64,000 nucleotides of DNA from assembly GCF_021245735.1 (NCBI RefSeq), contig NZ_JAJISB010000008.1, positions 1 through 64,000 of the forward strand, given 5' to 3'. The stretch is from Brevibacillus daliensis. GTDB taxonomy: Bacteria; Bacillota; Bacilli; Brevibacillales; Brevibacillaceae. The position numbers and the translations under genes are program-made. A model generated the notes under the pieces. The model did not search any database. It had not been told where the DNA came from and worked only from the letters and a program-made list of their open reading frames with translations. Of the stretch, positions 7,817-16,531 are shown piece by piece. Position 1 is the first letter of the stretch. Every line of letters starts with the position of its first letter.

Positions 7817-8331
7817 AACTTGTACTCCGGTTCAAGGACATGGCATTTGCCGTAGCCTATGACCGATTGCGCGATCCGCATTTGGCCGAAGATGCCGTAC
7901 AAGAGGCATTTACCGAAGCCTATTTACATTTGCCCAAGCTGGTGGAACCGAGTGCCTTTCCCGGTTGGTTGAAGCGAATTGTCATACGTCAATGTAACCG
8001 GATTATGCGACGCAAGAGTCATCGTCTTGTTTCGTTTGATTCTTATGCACATGTTGCGGAAGCCGGACGAACGCCTGACGAGATCGCGGAACTACGGTAA
8101 ATGCGGGAACTGGTTCGCCGCCACATATTAGGGTTGTCTTCAACTATGCGGGTACCCGTTCTGTTATTTTATATTCATGGCTACTCGCTGGCCGAGATTT
8201 CTTCTTACCTGGGAACACCGGTTTCGGTATTGAAAAAAAGATTGTACGACGCGCGGCGTAAATTGAAAGCTTCTCTCCCTGTCACTGACTTCATCTCGGC
8301 GTTCCAACAACTATATGAAGGAGGAAAACGA
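7765..8331 (+). pseudogene. ECF-type sigma-70 factor with an in-frame TAA
   Basis: ATG 7765 follows AAAGGAAG and encodes sigma region 2 (MAFAVAYDRLRDPHLAEDAV, QEAFTEAYLHLPKL, FPGWLKRIVIRQCNRI). A TAA at 8098-8100 interrupts the linker. The same frame then gives region 4: LLFYIHGYSLAEISSYLGTP and VSVLKKRLYDARRKLKASLP, the helix-turn-helix that would contact the -35 element. Translation could restart at the ATG just after the TAA, giving a region-4-only polypeptide continuous with the DUF1835 frame. As written, no single polypeptide carries both regions, so an active sigma factor is unlikely unless the stop is read through. Confidence 0.75.
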
Positions 8332-9339
8332 ATGCTGCATATCGTAAATGGCGATATCGTTGCCGAGAAGCTGAAACAAGGTGTTGTTCCGGGGGACATC
8401 CTCGTATGGAGGGAGATTTATTCGGAAGGCCCCGTTTTTCTAGATCCGTCCGATCCTGCCGGCAGGTCTGTCCGAGCAGACTATTTGGAGAAGGCGATGG
8501 GTATCCCGTGCGAGGAATACATCGATGGCTGCGAATCGCAAGAGCAACAGCTCCGTAGGTTCAAGGATTACGATGAAATCGTATTATGGTTCGAACACGA
8601 CCTGTTTGACCAAACAATGTTATGCTACTTGCTCTATTGGTTTTCACAACAAAAACTGGGGCGAACGAGGCTAAACTTGCTATGCATCGGAGATTTTCCC
8701 GGCATCGAACGTTTTCGTGGCTTGGGCCAACTGTCTGTCGAGCAGATGGGAACCTTATCGGGAACGTGGCATCTGGTTAAGAGGAAGGAGTTGGAATTAG
8801 GCCAAGCGTATTGGGAAGCCTTTACCTCATCCGATCCGCGCCGGCTAACGCAACTGCTGCAGGAGGATAGTTCCGCTTTGCCATTCGTTCGGAATGCCTT
8901 TCGTTTTCATTTATCACGCTTTCCCTCTGTTCAAGATGGACTTGGGAACGTGGAACGGACCACTCTGGAGTTTATCGCCCGGGGTCTGAACCAACCGATG
9001 GAGCTATTCCGTCAAGTGAGCGATGAGCTTCATGAGTTCGGTATGGGCGACCTTCAATTTTGGCTGATTCTCAAACAAATGGCAGTAGGACCACAACCGT
9101 TAATTCGTTTCGAAGGAGCGGAAGCCGCTATTCCCAGTTATACCGATCCTTCAGAGGACTTTCGCCATCGTCGCATTCTATTAACGGATACAGGCCGACG
9201 TGTTCAAGACGGAAAAGAGGACTGGGTAGCCGCCAACGGGATCGACTGCTGGCTTGGCGGGGTTCATCTTCTGGAGAAGGAACGAGTATGGCGTTGGGAC
9301 GAGAAGGAGGAATCCATCGTTAGATCGGAAAAAATTTAG
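8332..9339 (+). CDS. DUF1835 domain-containing protein
   Basis: The 335-residue protein opens MLHIVNGDIVAEKLKQG, the hallmark start of DUF1835 proteins, and continues with GDILVWREIYSEGPV and the acidic DEIVLWFEHDLFDQ. The family's biochemical role is unknown. AAGGAGG at 8318-8325 supports the ATG at 8332. The ribosome binding site lies within the sigma factor's last codons (EGGKR), and the sigma frame runs into this one without a stop. A sigma-DUF1835 fusion is therefore formally possible, but separate translation by coupling is more likely. The pairing suggests the protein works with, or is controlled by, that sigma factor. Confidence 0.75.
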   Translation: MLHIVNGDIVAEKLKQGVVPGDILVWREIYSEGPVFLDPSDPAGRSVRADYLEKAMGIPCEEYIDGCESQEQQLRRFKDYDEIVLWFEHDLFDQTMLCYLLYWFSQQKLGRTRLNLLCIGDFPGIERFRGLGQLSVEQMGTLSGTWHLVKRKELELGQAYWEAFTSSDPRRLTQLLQEDSSALPFVRNAFRFHLSRFPSVQDGLGNVERTTLEFIARGLNQPMELFRQVSDELHEFGMGDLQFWLILKQMAVGPQPLIRFEGAEAAIPSYTDPSEDFRHRRILLTDTGRRVQDGKEDWVAANGIDCWLGGVHLLEKERVWRWDEKEESIVRSEKI

Positions 9340-9417
9340 CTTATTTAGAAGTTCGGATTTGCTTCTATGAGCGCAAGCCTGGTGTCAGTCTAAAACATAT
9401 TTATCGGAGGCAAAAGC

Positions 9418-9822
9418 GTGAACACTATATATTTTACAAAAGAACCCCCTGAAGATTTTACGCAATTACTTTCCCTCTATGAATCATTAGGATGGAATTC
9501 ACTTAAATTATCCGTTGATGAATTGAAACAAATGTGCAATCAAAGTTGGTACGCTATTTATGCTTTTGATGATCAAAAATTGGTGGGGATGGGGCGTATT
9601 ATTTCGGATGGAGTGATTACTGGAATTATATGTGGACTGTGTGTACTGCCGAGTTATCAGTCCAAAGGAATTGGCAGAGAAATGCTGAATCGAATGATTC
9701 GCCATTGTGAACAAAATCGCGTAATTCCTCAACTTTTGTGTACAGAAAGCTTGGAATCCTTTTATGAGTCTTTTGGATTCAAGAAATTTTCTGTTGGAAT
9801 GACAAGAAATATAATTCGATAA
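9418..9822 (+). CDS. GNAT family N-acetyltransferase
   Basis: The protein has 134 residues, a GTG start and a CGGAGG ribosome binding site. The acetyl-CoA-binding motif QSKGIG is at residues 81-86 after the strand GLCVLPSY, and the C-terminal FYESFGFKKF is typical. This compact type acts on small molecules such as amines or arylalkylamines in some relatives; the substrate here is unknown. It sits at the place in copy B occupied by the epimerase remnant in copy A, upstream of the shared bidirectional hairpin. Confidence 0.87.
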   Translation: MNTIYFTKEPPEDFTQLLSLYESLGWNSLKLSVDELKQMCNQSWYAIYAFDDQKLVGMGRIISDGVITGIICGLCVLPSYQSKGIGREMLNRMIRHCEQNRVIPQLLCTESLESFYESFGFKKFSVGMTRNIIR

Positions 9823-9845
9823 TGTTTTCTCATGAAATAACAAAA

Positions 9846-9885
9846 CAACAGGCTGACGCCGATAGATTACGGTCGCCAGCTTGTT
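9846..9885. terminator. Bidirectional terminator (copy B)
   Basis: A diverged version of the 3982-4022 hairpin: CAACAGGCTGACGCC opposite GGTCGCCAGCTTGTT. It separates the GNAT gene from the convergent EamA remnant. Confidence 0.6.
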
Positions 9886-9907
9886 CAATATGCTCCTTCA
9901 TCTTTTA

Positions 9908-10066
9908 AGAACTGAAATAAATTATGAAGCCAATGGATCTATATAACTTAATATAGCAATGCTCTGACCATTTAGTCCTCCCATTCAAATCATATTCACC
10001 CTTGAAGTATCCCGAATAGAGCATCAAAATTACACAATCTCCAGCTATCTGAAATAATTTGATAAT
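9908..10066 (-). pseudogene. Eroded second copy of the EamA transporter gene
   Basis: This strip aligns in pieces with 4170-4350 of the EamA pseudogene (shared words such as GCAATGCTCTGACC and AGTCCTCCCATTC), with several deletions. It cannot encode a protein. It directly precedes the ribosome binding site of the DAO-type gene, so the deletion endpoint lies close to 10066. Confidence 0.7.
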
Positions 10067-10084
10067 TGTCAGGAGGAAGCGTAC

Positions 10085-11128
10085 ATGATTAGGAAACAAA
10101 AAATTGTAGTGATTGGTGCAGGTATTGTTGGCGCATCAATGGCCTACAACTTATCAAAGCGGAATCAGGATGTCACTTTGATAGAGTGTAATTCAACAGC
10201 TGCATGTGAAGCAACTGAAAAATCTTTTGCTTGGATTAATCCTTCGGGCCGGGTTTTAAAAAAATTTCGACATTTGTATGATGCAACGTTAGCCGAATAT
10301 CATGCATTAGAAAAAGAACTGCCTGATTTAAAGATAAACTGGCACGGAGCACTAACATGGGGAGTTCCTACAAATATGGAGAAGTCTCGTATACAAAAAT
10401 TAAATCGGCAGCAGATCATAGAACTAGAACCTAATTTGAAGGAATATCCGGAGGAAGCTATTTATACGCACGAAGAAGGCGCAGTAGATCCAATATTGAC
10501 AACAAATCTTTTGGTGAAGAAAACAAAAGAACATGGAGCGAATATATTGTTTGATACAAAAGTGATGCAAATAAAAAAAAGAGGGTCCAAGGTTGTTGGT
10601 GTACACACCACAAATGGTTTTATAGAATCAGATGTTATTGTTTTAGCAACTGGTGTAGTTATACCCGAGCTATGTAAGCCCTTAGGCTTTGATGTTCCTG
10701 TCACTCCTTCGCCTTCTATTATTATTCGCATGAAATCGAAAGAAAAGTTAATCCATACTTTAATCTCAAATTCACAATTTGAAGCAAGACAACTAACCAA
10801 TGATATGCTAATAGCTGCGGAAGATTATATGGATGAATCCGAAGAAAATGGGCCGGAGGCAATTGGAAAACGAGCCTTTGAAATCCTTTGTCACAGTTTA
10901 AAAGGCGGAGAGAATTTGGAATTGGAATGTATCAAGGTAGGAATGAGACCCATGCCTGAAGATGGTTATCCCATTGTTGGCTTTCATGATCAGATAAAGG
11001 GTCTATACCTAGCAGTTATGCATTCTGCCATTACGTTAGCTCCTGTAATTAGTCGCTTGGCTGCAAACGAGATTATAGATAACGTGCGGATCAAAGCATT
11101 AGAAAGCTGTCGGTTATCAAGATTTTAA
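10085..11128 (+). CDS. FAD-dependent oxidoreductase, DAO (D-amino-acid oxidase-like) family
   Basis: The 347-residue protein starts with a dinucleotide-binding fold, VVIGAGIVGASMAYNLS, with GAGIVG at residues 11-16 and an acidic residue ending strand 2 (TLIE). The C-terminal motif GMRPMPEDGYPIVGF followed by GLYLAVMHSAITLAP is the usual FAD/substrate closure of the family, which includes glycine oxidase, sarcosine oxidase and DadA. The substrate would be an amino acid or secondary amine; which one is not evident. CAGGAGG lies before the ATG. It stands alone and looks intact, although it follows eroded sequence. Confidence 0.85.
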   Translation: MIRKQKIVVIGAGIVGASMAYNLSKRNQDVTLIECNSTAACEATEKSFAWINPSGRVLKKFRHLYDATLAEYHALEKELPDLKINWHGALTWGVPTNMEKSRIQKLNRQQIIELEPNLKEYPEEAIYTHEEGAVDPILTTNLLVKKTKEHGANILFDTKVMQIKKRGSKVVGVHTTNGFIESDVIVLATGVVIPELCKPLGFDVPVTPSPSIIIRMKSKEKLIHTLISNSQFEARQLTNDMLIAAEDYMDESEENGPEAIGKRAFEILCHSLKGGENLELECIKVGMRPMPEDGYPIVGFHDQIKGLYLAVMHSAITLAPVISRLAANEIIDNVRIKALESCRLSRF

Positions 11129-11259
11129 ACATGAAAAGTAATACTAAAACTCATATCCGAGTTGGTAAATAGTCCTAAAATTCACTCTACTATCTCGACG
11201 TACTGGTATACAATTTACGATATGGAACCATTTATTTTCAATAGAAAGTAGGTTATAAA

Positions 11260-12303
11260 ATGAATATTAGTCGACAACTACATGATAGATTTGATCCAGT
11301 TGTATCTCACGTAAAACAAACATTCAACTCCGTTATTGCTTCAGGTTCTGCTCTTATTGTTATACATAACGATTCAATTGTTTCGGAGGAGTACTGGGGC
11401 AGACATTCATCAAATTTAGGTTCAAGACCTATTCAAGAGGATACTCAATTTCATGTAGCGTCTGTAAGGAAAAGTTATATTGGTTTTGCTGTCGCTTATG
11501 CAAGATATAAGGGATATATTGCTTCGATAGATGACCAAGTAATAAAATATCTATCCGATTTAGACGCTAACCTCTTACATTCCACTACCATTAGGCATCT
11601 ACTTACACATACCCACGGATTAAACCGTAGTGAAGGTACTATTTATCGTGAATTTGCTCCAGGTAAGAGTTGGGCTTATCGTGGAATTGGCATAGATATG
11701 TTAACTCAAATTGTAAAAATAACCACAGGAAAAACGGTTGCGGAAATTGTAACGGAACAAGTGTTTCAACCACTTGGATTTAAGCAATCTGGTTGGTATG
11801 GAAATAAGAATGATAAACTAGTTGAAGTTATCCTACGACATCCTAATGATCCTGCTTGGTATACGAGTGAAAGTACTGATGGGGATAAAATGAATATGTA
11901 TGTTTCAGCCAGAGAATTAGCATATTGGGGGTACCTTCATTTACAAGAAGGACTTATAAACAAGAAGCAAATTATACCTAGAGAGATAATTAACTTAGCA
12001 ACCTCCGTACAAAGTCCAAAATCATTAGACCTAGACTTACCACAAAATGGATACCTATGGTTCCTTAAAGACTTGCCTTCTAAGAAAACAGAAATTGGTG
12101 AAAATGTACCTCAAGGCACATATCAAATCTTAGGATATACAGGCTCAACTGTGTTAGTGATTCCGAAACATAATCTGGTAGCAGTTCGGATGTTTAATAG
12201 TTTTGGTTCACCTACAGGCTTCGATTATCTAGAGGATATCAGATCATTTGGAGATACTATTATGAAGTGTATATTAAACGATAGTAAACGGGGATCGACT
12301 TAG
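11260..12303 (+). CDS. Serine hydrolase, class C beta-lactamase-like family
   Basis: The 347-residue protein shows the penicillin-binding/beta-lactamase fold. The nucleophile motif is SVRK at residues 68-71 (S-x-x-K), within HVASVRKSYIGFAVAY, and IRHLLTHTHGL is the following family marker. The Tyr motif is YRGIG around residue 140, so the usual Y-x-N lacks Asn. The C-terminal YTGSTVLVIP stands for the K/H-T-G strand. No signal peptide is visible, so it is probably cytoplasmic. Relatives include esterases and D-amino-acid peptidases. AAAGTAGG precedes the ATG at 11260. It has no obvious partner gene. Confidence 0.8.
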   Translation: MNISRQLHDRFDPVVSHVKQTFNSVIASGSALIVIHNDSIVSEEYWGRHSSNLGSRPIQEDTQFHVASVRKSYIGFAVAYARYKGYIASIDDQVIKYLSDLDANLLHSTTIRHLLTHTHGLNRSEGTIYREFAPGKSWAYRGIGIDMLTQIVKITTGKTVAEIVTEQVFQPLGFKQSGWYGNKNDKLVEVILRHPNDPAWYTSESTDGDKMNMYVSARELAYWGYLHLQEGLINKKQIIPREIINLATSVQSPKSLDLDLPQNGYLWFLKDLPSKKTEIGENVPQGTYQILGYTGSTVLVIPKHNLVAVRMFNSFGSPTGFDYLEDIRSFGDTIMKCILNDSKRGST

Positions 12304-12488
12304 TAATTACTGCAGCGGTAGTCTAGGACATTTTTTATGTTCCTGGCTGCCGATGAGTTTGTTATTCAGATCGTCCTTTTTCCTAATAAATGTTATTACT
12401 TGTAACAAATAAATCAGCTTAAAACCCCACCCCTTTCATCAGAATAGAAAAGATTTTCAATAAAATCAAAAAAGATTGTAATCGCCTC

Positions 12489-12519
12489 TTGAAATTGACG
12501 TTGCGTCATTATTTATAAT
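12489..12519 (+). promoter_or_regulatory. MerR/TipAL-type promoter
   Basis: TTGAAA (12489-12494) and TATAAT (12514-12519) are separated by 19 bases instead of 17. The dyad TGACG-TTG-CGTCA (12496-12508) lies inside the spacer. Long spacers with a central dyad are diagnostic of promoters that MerR-family activators untwist. The MerR gene two positions downstream is the obvious candidate. Confidence 0.75.
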
Positions 12520-12551
12520 AAGGGCATAACAGAAGATAGAGGAGAATTATT

Positions 12552-13295
12552 ATGATGAGAAAAGGATTCATTCTGGTTTTAATTATGTTAACGAGTATCA
12601 CAAGCGGTTGTGGAATATATTTGGGAGCATCTCCAACGGGAACTGAAATAATGGAAGAGCATTCTATAGAGGGTATGAAAGAGGTAGGGATCGAATTAAC
12701 CAGCGATAATGTGGAAATTATCACTCATGATAAAAATACAATTGTAGCGACCTTAACTACTTTCGCTGAGGGTCCAAAACTATCGGTTACTCAAGAAAAT
12801 CAAAGCATGATAATTAAAGTGGAAGATGGAACAGATTCATATCTGGCAGCCGTGGGTAGAATGCCACGCTTACAGATAAAACTTCCCGCCAGTTATCAGG
12901 AAAGTGTGGAGATAACCAGCAAATCAGGAAATACTCTGCTGAATCAATCTTCTTTGAATCAGGTAACGGTTAACACTAAGTCTGGCAATATCACTACAGA
13001 GAATTCGAATATAAAGCATTTTACAGCAAGAACCACAAGCGGTTCGATTTCTACTAGGAATGACCAGTTCATGGGGACATATGATCTTCAATCAAATAGT
13101 GGTAATATCGATATGTCCATCGTCAATAAGCAACTTGATGCAACGATCCATGCCGAGACGAATAGTGGAAAGCTGTCCGTTTCGCTACCATTTGAGCTAG
13201 AGAAGATGGAGGAAGACCTGATTGTAGGGCGTGATGGAGATGGTACCCACTCTATTAAGCTAAAAACCGGCTCTGGAAATATTTCTATCAAGTAA
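12552..13295 (+). CDS. DUF4097-type lipoprotein
   Basis: The 247-residue protein begins with a lipoprotein signal (basic start, hydrophobic core, lipobox ITSGC with C20), so it should be anchored outside the membrane. The rest is a repetitive beta-rich domain with recurring SKSGN, TKSGN, TTSGS, SNSGN and TGSGN steps, as in the DUF4097 beta-helix or adhesin-like family. The function is unknown; relatives often sit with envelope-stress regulators. GAGGAG precedes the ATG. The MerR gene starts 24 bases after it, so the two form an operon under the TipAL-type promoter at 12489. Confidence 0.8.
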   Translation: MMRKGFILVLIMLTSITSGCGIYLGASPTGTEIMEEHSIEGMKEVGIELTSDNVEIITHDKNTIVATLTTFAEGPKLSVTQENQSMIIKVEDGTDSYLAAVGRMPRLQIKLPASYQESVEITSKSGNTLLNQSSLNQVTVNTKSGNITTENSNIKHFTARTTSGSISTRNDQFMGTYDLQSNSGNIDMSIVNKQLDATIHAETNSGKLSVSLPFELEKMEEDLIVGRDGDGTHSIKLKTGSGNISIK

Positions 13296-13319
13296 ATCAG
13301 GTAAGGAGTTTATAGGAAT

Positions 13320-13967
13320 ATGGCAAACCAAAAGACTTTGATTTCTATCAAAGATCTCGCTCGACAAACCAATATAACAACTCGTACACTTCGATACTAT
13401 GATTCAATTGATCTACTTACACCTGCTGAAACGACAGAAGGTGGTCATCGGATGTATACAGAGGAAAATACAGCGCGACTGTTTAAAATAATTTTTTTGA
13501 AAGATCTTGGTTTTCAATTAAATGATATAAAAAGCATATTAGATAGGGATGTATGGAACTGGGATGGTTACTTTGAAGAACATTTTAGGATGCTACAGGA
13601 AGAAAGAGCGAGACTGGATTCTTTGGAGCGAAGAATGAAAGAAATGAAAAATATCTTTGAACTGGAAGGCGAGTTAGAAGCCCCCGTACTATTGGAATTA
13701 ATTAAATTAAGCAGACAAGATCCTCAGTCTCGCCATGAGCACATGAAAAGTTTGTTTAATAATAATGAAATTGCTCATTATAAAAACTTGCCTAATCTAT
13801 CAAATGATGATCATGAAGCAAAAGAGTGGCTTCAAAAAGTAGCTGATTTAAAAAAATTATTGAATGAAGATCCTGCTTCATTACCCGTTCAGGAGATAGT
13901 AGCCTGGATTGATAGGAAAATGAGTGAAGCGCTGGGTGGGGATGAACAGCTGATGGAAAAGATTTAG
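13320..13967 (+). CDS. MerR family regulator, TipAL type, shortened by an in-frame stop
   Basis: The 215-residue product has a winged helix at about residues 8-75 (ISIKDLARQTNITTRTLRYY, GGHRMYTEENTARL) and a coiled-coil dimerisation helix at about 85-120. The remainder begins a TipAS-like ligand domain. A TAG at 13965-13967 stops it. The same frame beyond the stop reads EVRKSPEMSSALHFYPLDSD and LLAFVERAFELYDQN up to TGA 14109-14111, the normal TipAS end. About 47 residues are therefore lost, probably through TGG to TAG. DNA binding may survive while ligand sensing is doubtful. Fragments of a paralogue lie at 15265-15640 and 17141-17276. Confidence 0.82.
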   Translation: MANQKTLISIKDLARQTNITTRTLRYYDSIDLLTPAETTEGGHRMYTEENTARLFKIIFLKDLGFQLNDIKSILDRDVWNWDGYFEEHFRMLQEERARLDSLERRMKEMKNIFELEGELEAPVLLELIKLSRQDPQSRHEHMKSLFNNNEIAHYKNLPNLSNDDHEAKEWLQKVADLKKLLNEDPASLPVQEIVAWIDRKMSEALGGDEQLMEKI

Positions 13968-14194
13968 GAAGTTCGTAAATCCCCTGAAATGTCTTCTGCT
14001 TTGCACTTCTATCCACTCGATTCTGATTTACTGGCATTTGTTGAGCGTGCTTTTGAGTTATATGACCAAAACAAGAAGAATAAAACAAAGGGGTGGGTCA
14101 CATTGAGTTGATATAGTCATCTGTTGAGGGAAAAAGGGTTACATGTTCAATAAAATTGAGTACATACTCAGAAATAGAGACGAGGTTTTCATTC

Positions 14195-15160
14195 ATGAAA
14201 TTATTTATTTCTGACATTATTCAGGCTAAAAATCGTATTAAAAATCATATTGTCGAAACGCCTTTAGTTTTTTCGGATAGCTTGTCTGAACAACTATCTT
14301 CAAAAGTTTATTTTAAATTAGAAAATCTACAAAAGACGGGTTCTTTTAAAGCAAGAGGAGCACTCAGTAAAATTTCAACATTAATAAATCAGGAGAAAAG
14401 TAAAGGAGTCATCACAGCCTCCTCTGGTAACCATGCACAAGCAGTTTTCTATGCAGCTTCCTTATTTGATACTTCTGCACTCGTAGTCGTTCCAGAAAAT
14501 ACAGCACAAGCAAAAATAAGTGGAATTCAAAGATTCGGTGGAGAAATTGTACAGTATGGTGCTTCCTATGATGAGGCAGAAGAATATGCGGAACAATTAG
14601 CGAAGGAAACGGGCAGAAAGTTTATTCATGCATTTAATGATGTCGTTACAATGGCTGGACAAGGTACGATTGGTTCAGAGGCAATGCTTGAAAAACCGGA
14701 TTTTGATGTCATTTTAGTACCAGTTGGTGGTGGAGGGCTTCTGAATGGGATTGCTACTGCTGCAAAAGCGATTAATCCTGACGTGCAAGTAATCGGAGTA
14801 CAAAGTGAAGCTTCTCCAGCATGGCATGAATCATTCATGGCTGGAAAAATGGTTGATGTAACTTATCAAGCTTCAATCGCTGATGGGATTTATGGCGGCA
14901 TCCATGAAGCCCCTTTACAGCTCGCTTTTTCAAGAATAGCTGGCAGTATATTAGTTAGTGAAGAAAGCATTTCACAAGCGATGAAATGGATGGCAACGAA
15001 TCATCGTTATATGATTGAAGGCTCTAGTGCTGTAACGATTGCAGCGCTATTACAGAATCAAGTTCCAGATATTGCTGATAAAAACGTCCTCTGTATCATT
15101 ACAGGTGGTAATGTGGATGCATCTTTATTTTTGAAAGTGATGAATGCACATCAGTTCTGA
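14195..15160 (+). CDS. PLP-dependent threonine/serine dehydratase-like enzyme
   Basis: The 321-residue enzyme belongs to the fold-type II PLP family of catabolic threonine dehydratase, serine racemase and hydroxyaspartate ammonia-lyase. Markers are GSFKARGA, whose Lys forms the Schiff base with PLP, SSGNHAQ for substrate-carboxylate binding, and the phosphate-cup GGGGLLNG. The C-terminal strand CIITGGNVD is typical. It lacks the ACT-like regulatory domain of biosynthetic IlvA, so it is catabolic or a racemase. I chose ATG 14195 because GACGAGG lies 9 bases before it; the frame is also open from TTG 14156. Confidence 0.85.
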   Translation: MKLFISDIIQAKNRIKNHIVETPLVFSDSLSEQLSSKVYFKLENLQKTGSFKARGALSKISTLINQEKSKGVITASSGNHAQAVFYAASLFDTSALVVVPENTAQAKISGIQRFGGEIVQYGASYDEAEEYAEQLAKETGRKFIHAFNDVVTMAGQGTIGSEAMLEKPDFDVILVPVGGGGLLNGIATAAKAINPDVQVIGVQSEASPAWHESFMAGKMVDVTYQASIADGIYGGIHEAPLQLAFSRIAGSILVSEESISQAMKWMATNHRYMIEGSSAVTIAALLQNQVPDIADKNVLCIITGGNVDASLFLKVMNAHQF

Positions 15161-15256
15161 AAGATGAATTACCAAAACCGGTTAAATAATTTTAGGACGG
15201 TCACATCTGAAAAAAGATATGACCGCCTATTTGTATAATTCAATCCTACTAAAAAC
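15161..15256. repeat. Dispersed hairpin repeat, copy 1
   Basis: This strip matches 26329-26525: GAATTACC, AACCGG, a hairpin (GGACGGTCACATCT opposite AGATATGACCGCC) and TTCAATCCTACTAAA. It follows the dehydratase gene and probably works as its terminator. Copy 2 carries about 85 extra bases between the hairpin and the last word. Confidence 0.7.
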
Positions 15257-15264
15257 TTCGACGT

Positions 15265-15640
15265 TTAAAATGTTTTTTTTGAAAGATCTTGGTTTTCAAT
15301 TAAATGATAGTAAAAGCATATTGGATAGGGATGTGTGGAGCTGGAACGGTTCCGTTGAAGAACATTTTCAGATGCTACAGGAAGAGAGAGCAAGACTGGA
15401 TTCATTGGAGCGAAGAATGAAGGGAATGAAAAATATCTTTGAACTGGAAAATGAGTTAGAAGTCCCAGTTCTATTTAATTAAATTAAATTAAGCAGACAA
15501 GATCCCCAGTCTCGCCATGAACACATGAAAAGTTTGTTTAATAGGAGTGAAATTTATCATGATAAAAACTTGCCTAATCTATCAAATGATGATCCAGAAG
15601 AGAAAGAGTGGTTTCAAAAAGTAGCTGATTTGAAAAAAAG
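15265..15640 (+). pseudogene. Middle part of a second TipAL-type MerR gene
   Basis: From about 15267 the DNA closely follows 13493-13860 of the intact MerR gene, covering FLKDLGFQLNDSKSILDRDV through KEWFQKVADLKKS. The winged helix is missing. A TAA at 15480 interrupts the frame, which then continues IKLSRQDPQSRHEHMKSLFN. At about 15640 the similarity ends; the C-terminal end of the same gene appears at 17141, beyond the LysE/XRE pair. It is non-functional. Confidence 0.8.
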
Positions 15641-15831
15641 TTTGACCGTTTACAAAAATGATGAACCGAAATCATCTGTGATTTCGTTTTTTTCTTATTG
15701 AGTGAAAGGGGCAGAATAGTTGAATAACTCTCAAGTTTGATTAAAACAAGAAGGTGACTCAATAGAACAAAATTAGCGACCAAATTGAGTCGCTTCTTTT
15801 CTTTTACAATTACAACTTTCTACTATTTACT

Positions 15832-16416
15832 CTATTTGACAAGAATTGAAAAAGCACTATATACCAATAAAACTGCCATAATTATATTAAACTGTTGTCT
15901 GTATTGTAATAAGAGCTTTTGAAAAATCGAACCAAATAGACTCCAACTGAATGTACTCATTAAACCAACCATTCCTAAAAATAATGAGAAAAGAATGTAG
16001 CTGAAATATGAAGTGTAATTGGGGAGAATGAAGGTTGCTACTACTGTAATCCCGAAAAGAATACCTTTCGGATTAACAAATTGTAACAAGATACCTATTA
16101 AGAAAAAGTTTCTATTACCTTCATCATTTCCACTGTCATTATCTTTACTGGTAAGTATTTTAAAAGCCAAAAATAACATATAACCTACACCAAAAATGGT
16201 CAAAGGAAATTCAATTATTGGCATAACACTTGTAAGTATGATATTTAAAAAACTACACAATAATGTGATAACAAAAAATCCGACACCTACTCCTAAACAA
16301 AATTTAATTGTTTTCTTAAATCCATGTTTATTCGCGAACGCCATTGCCATGATATTGTTGGGACCTGGAGTAAAACTGGTAATAAAAACAAATAACAAAA
16401 ATGAAAATAAAGGCAT
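15832..16416 (-). CDS. LysE family amino-acid exporter
   Basis: The 194-residue membrane protein has six hydrophobic segments and the LysE/RhtB opening FTPGPNNIMAMAFANKHGFK, in which PGPN is the family signature. Such proteins export amino acids or homoserine lactones by proton antiport. GGGAGG lies before the ATG at 16414-16416. It is divergent from an XRE-cupin regulator, a common local regulator arrangement, and shares a 115-base intergenic region with a dyad at 16490-16505. The specific substrate is not evident. The pair lies between two pieces of one broken MerR gene. Confidence 0.87.
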   Translation of the reverse strand: MPLFSFLLFVFITSFTPGPNNIMAMAFANKHGFKKTIKFCLGVGVGFFVITLLCSFLNIILTSVMPIIEFPLTIFGVGYMLFLAFKILTSKDNDSGNDEGNRNFFLIGILLQFVNPKGILFGITVVATFILPNYTSYFSYILFSLFLGMVGLMSTFSWSLFGSIFQKLLLQYRQQFNIIMAVLLVYSAFSILVK

Positions 16417-16489
16417 TTTAGGACCTCCCTTTTATGAAGTGTGTTATAATGTCTGAAACGAACAATATAACGTTTTACTTTTTATTATA

Positions 16490-16505
16490 CATAACGGTCG
16501 TTATG
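16490..16505. promoter_or_regulatory. Candidate XRE operator between divergent genes
   Basis: CATAACG-GT-CGTTATG is a perfect 7-bp dyad. A related half site, TATAACGTT, lies at 16467-16475. A minus-strand -10-like TATAAT (16484-16489) for lysE overlaps the region, so binding would affect both genes. Confidence 0.55.
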
Positions 16506-16531
16506 TTGTACATGATATAGGAGTGAAGTTT

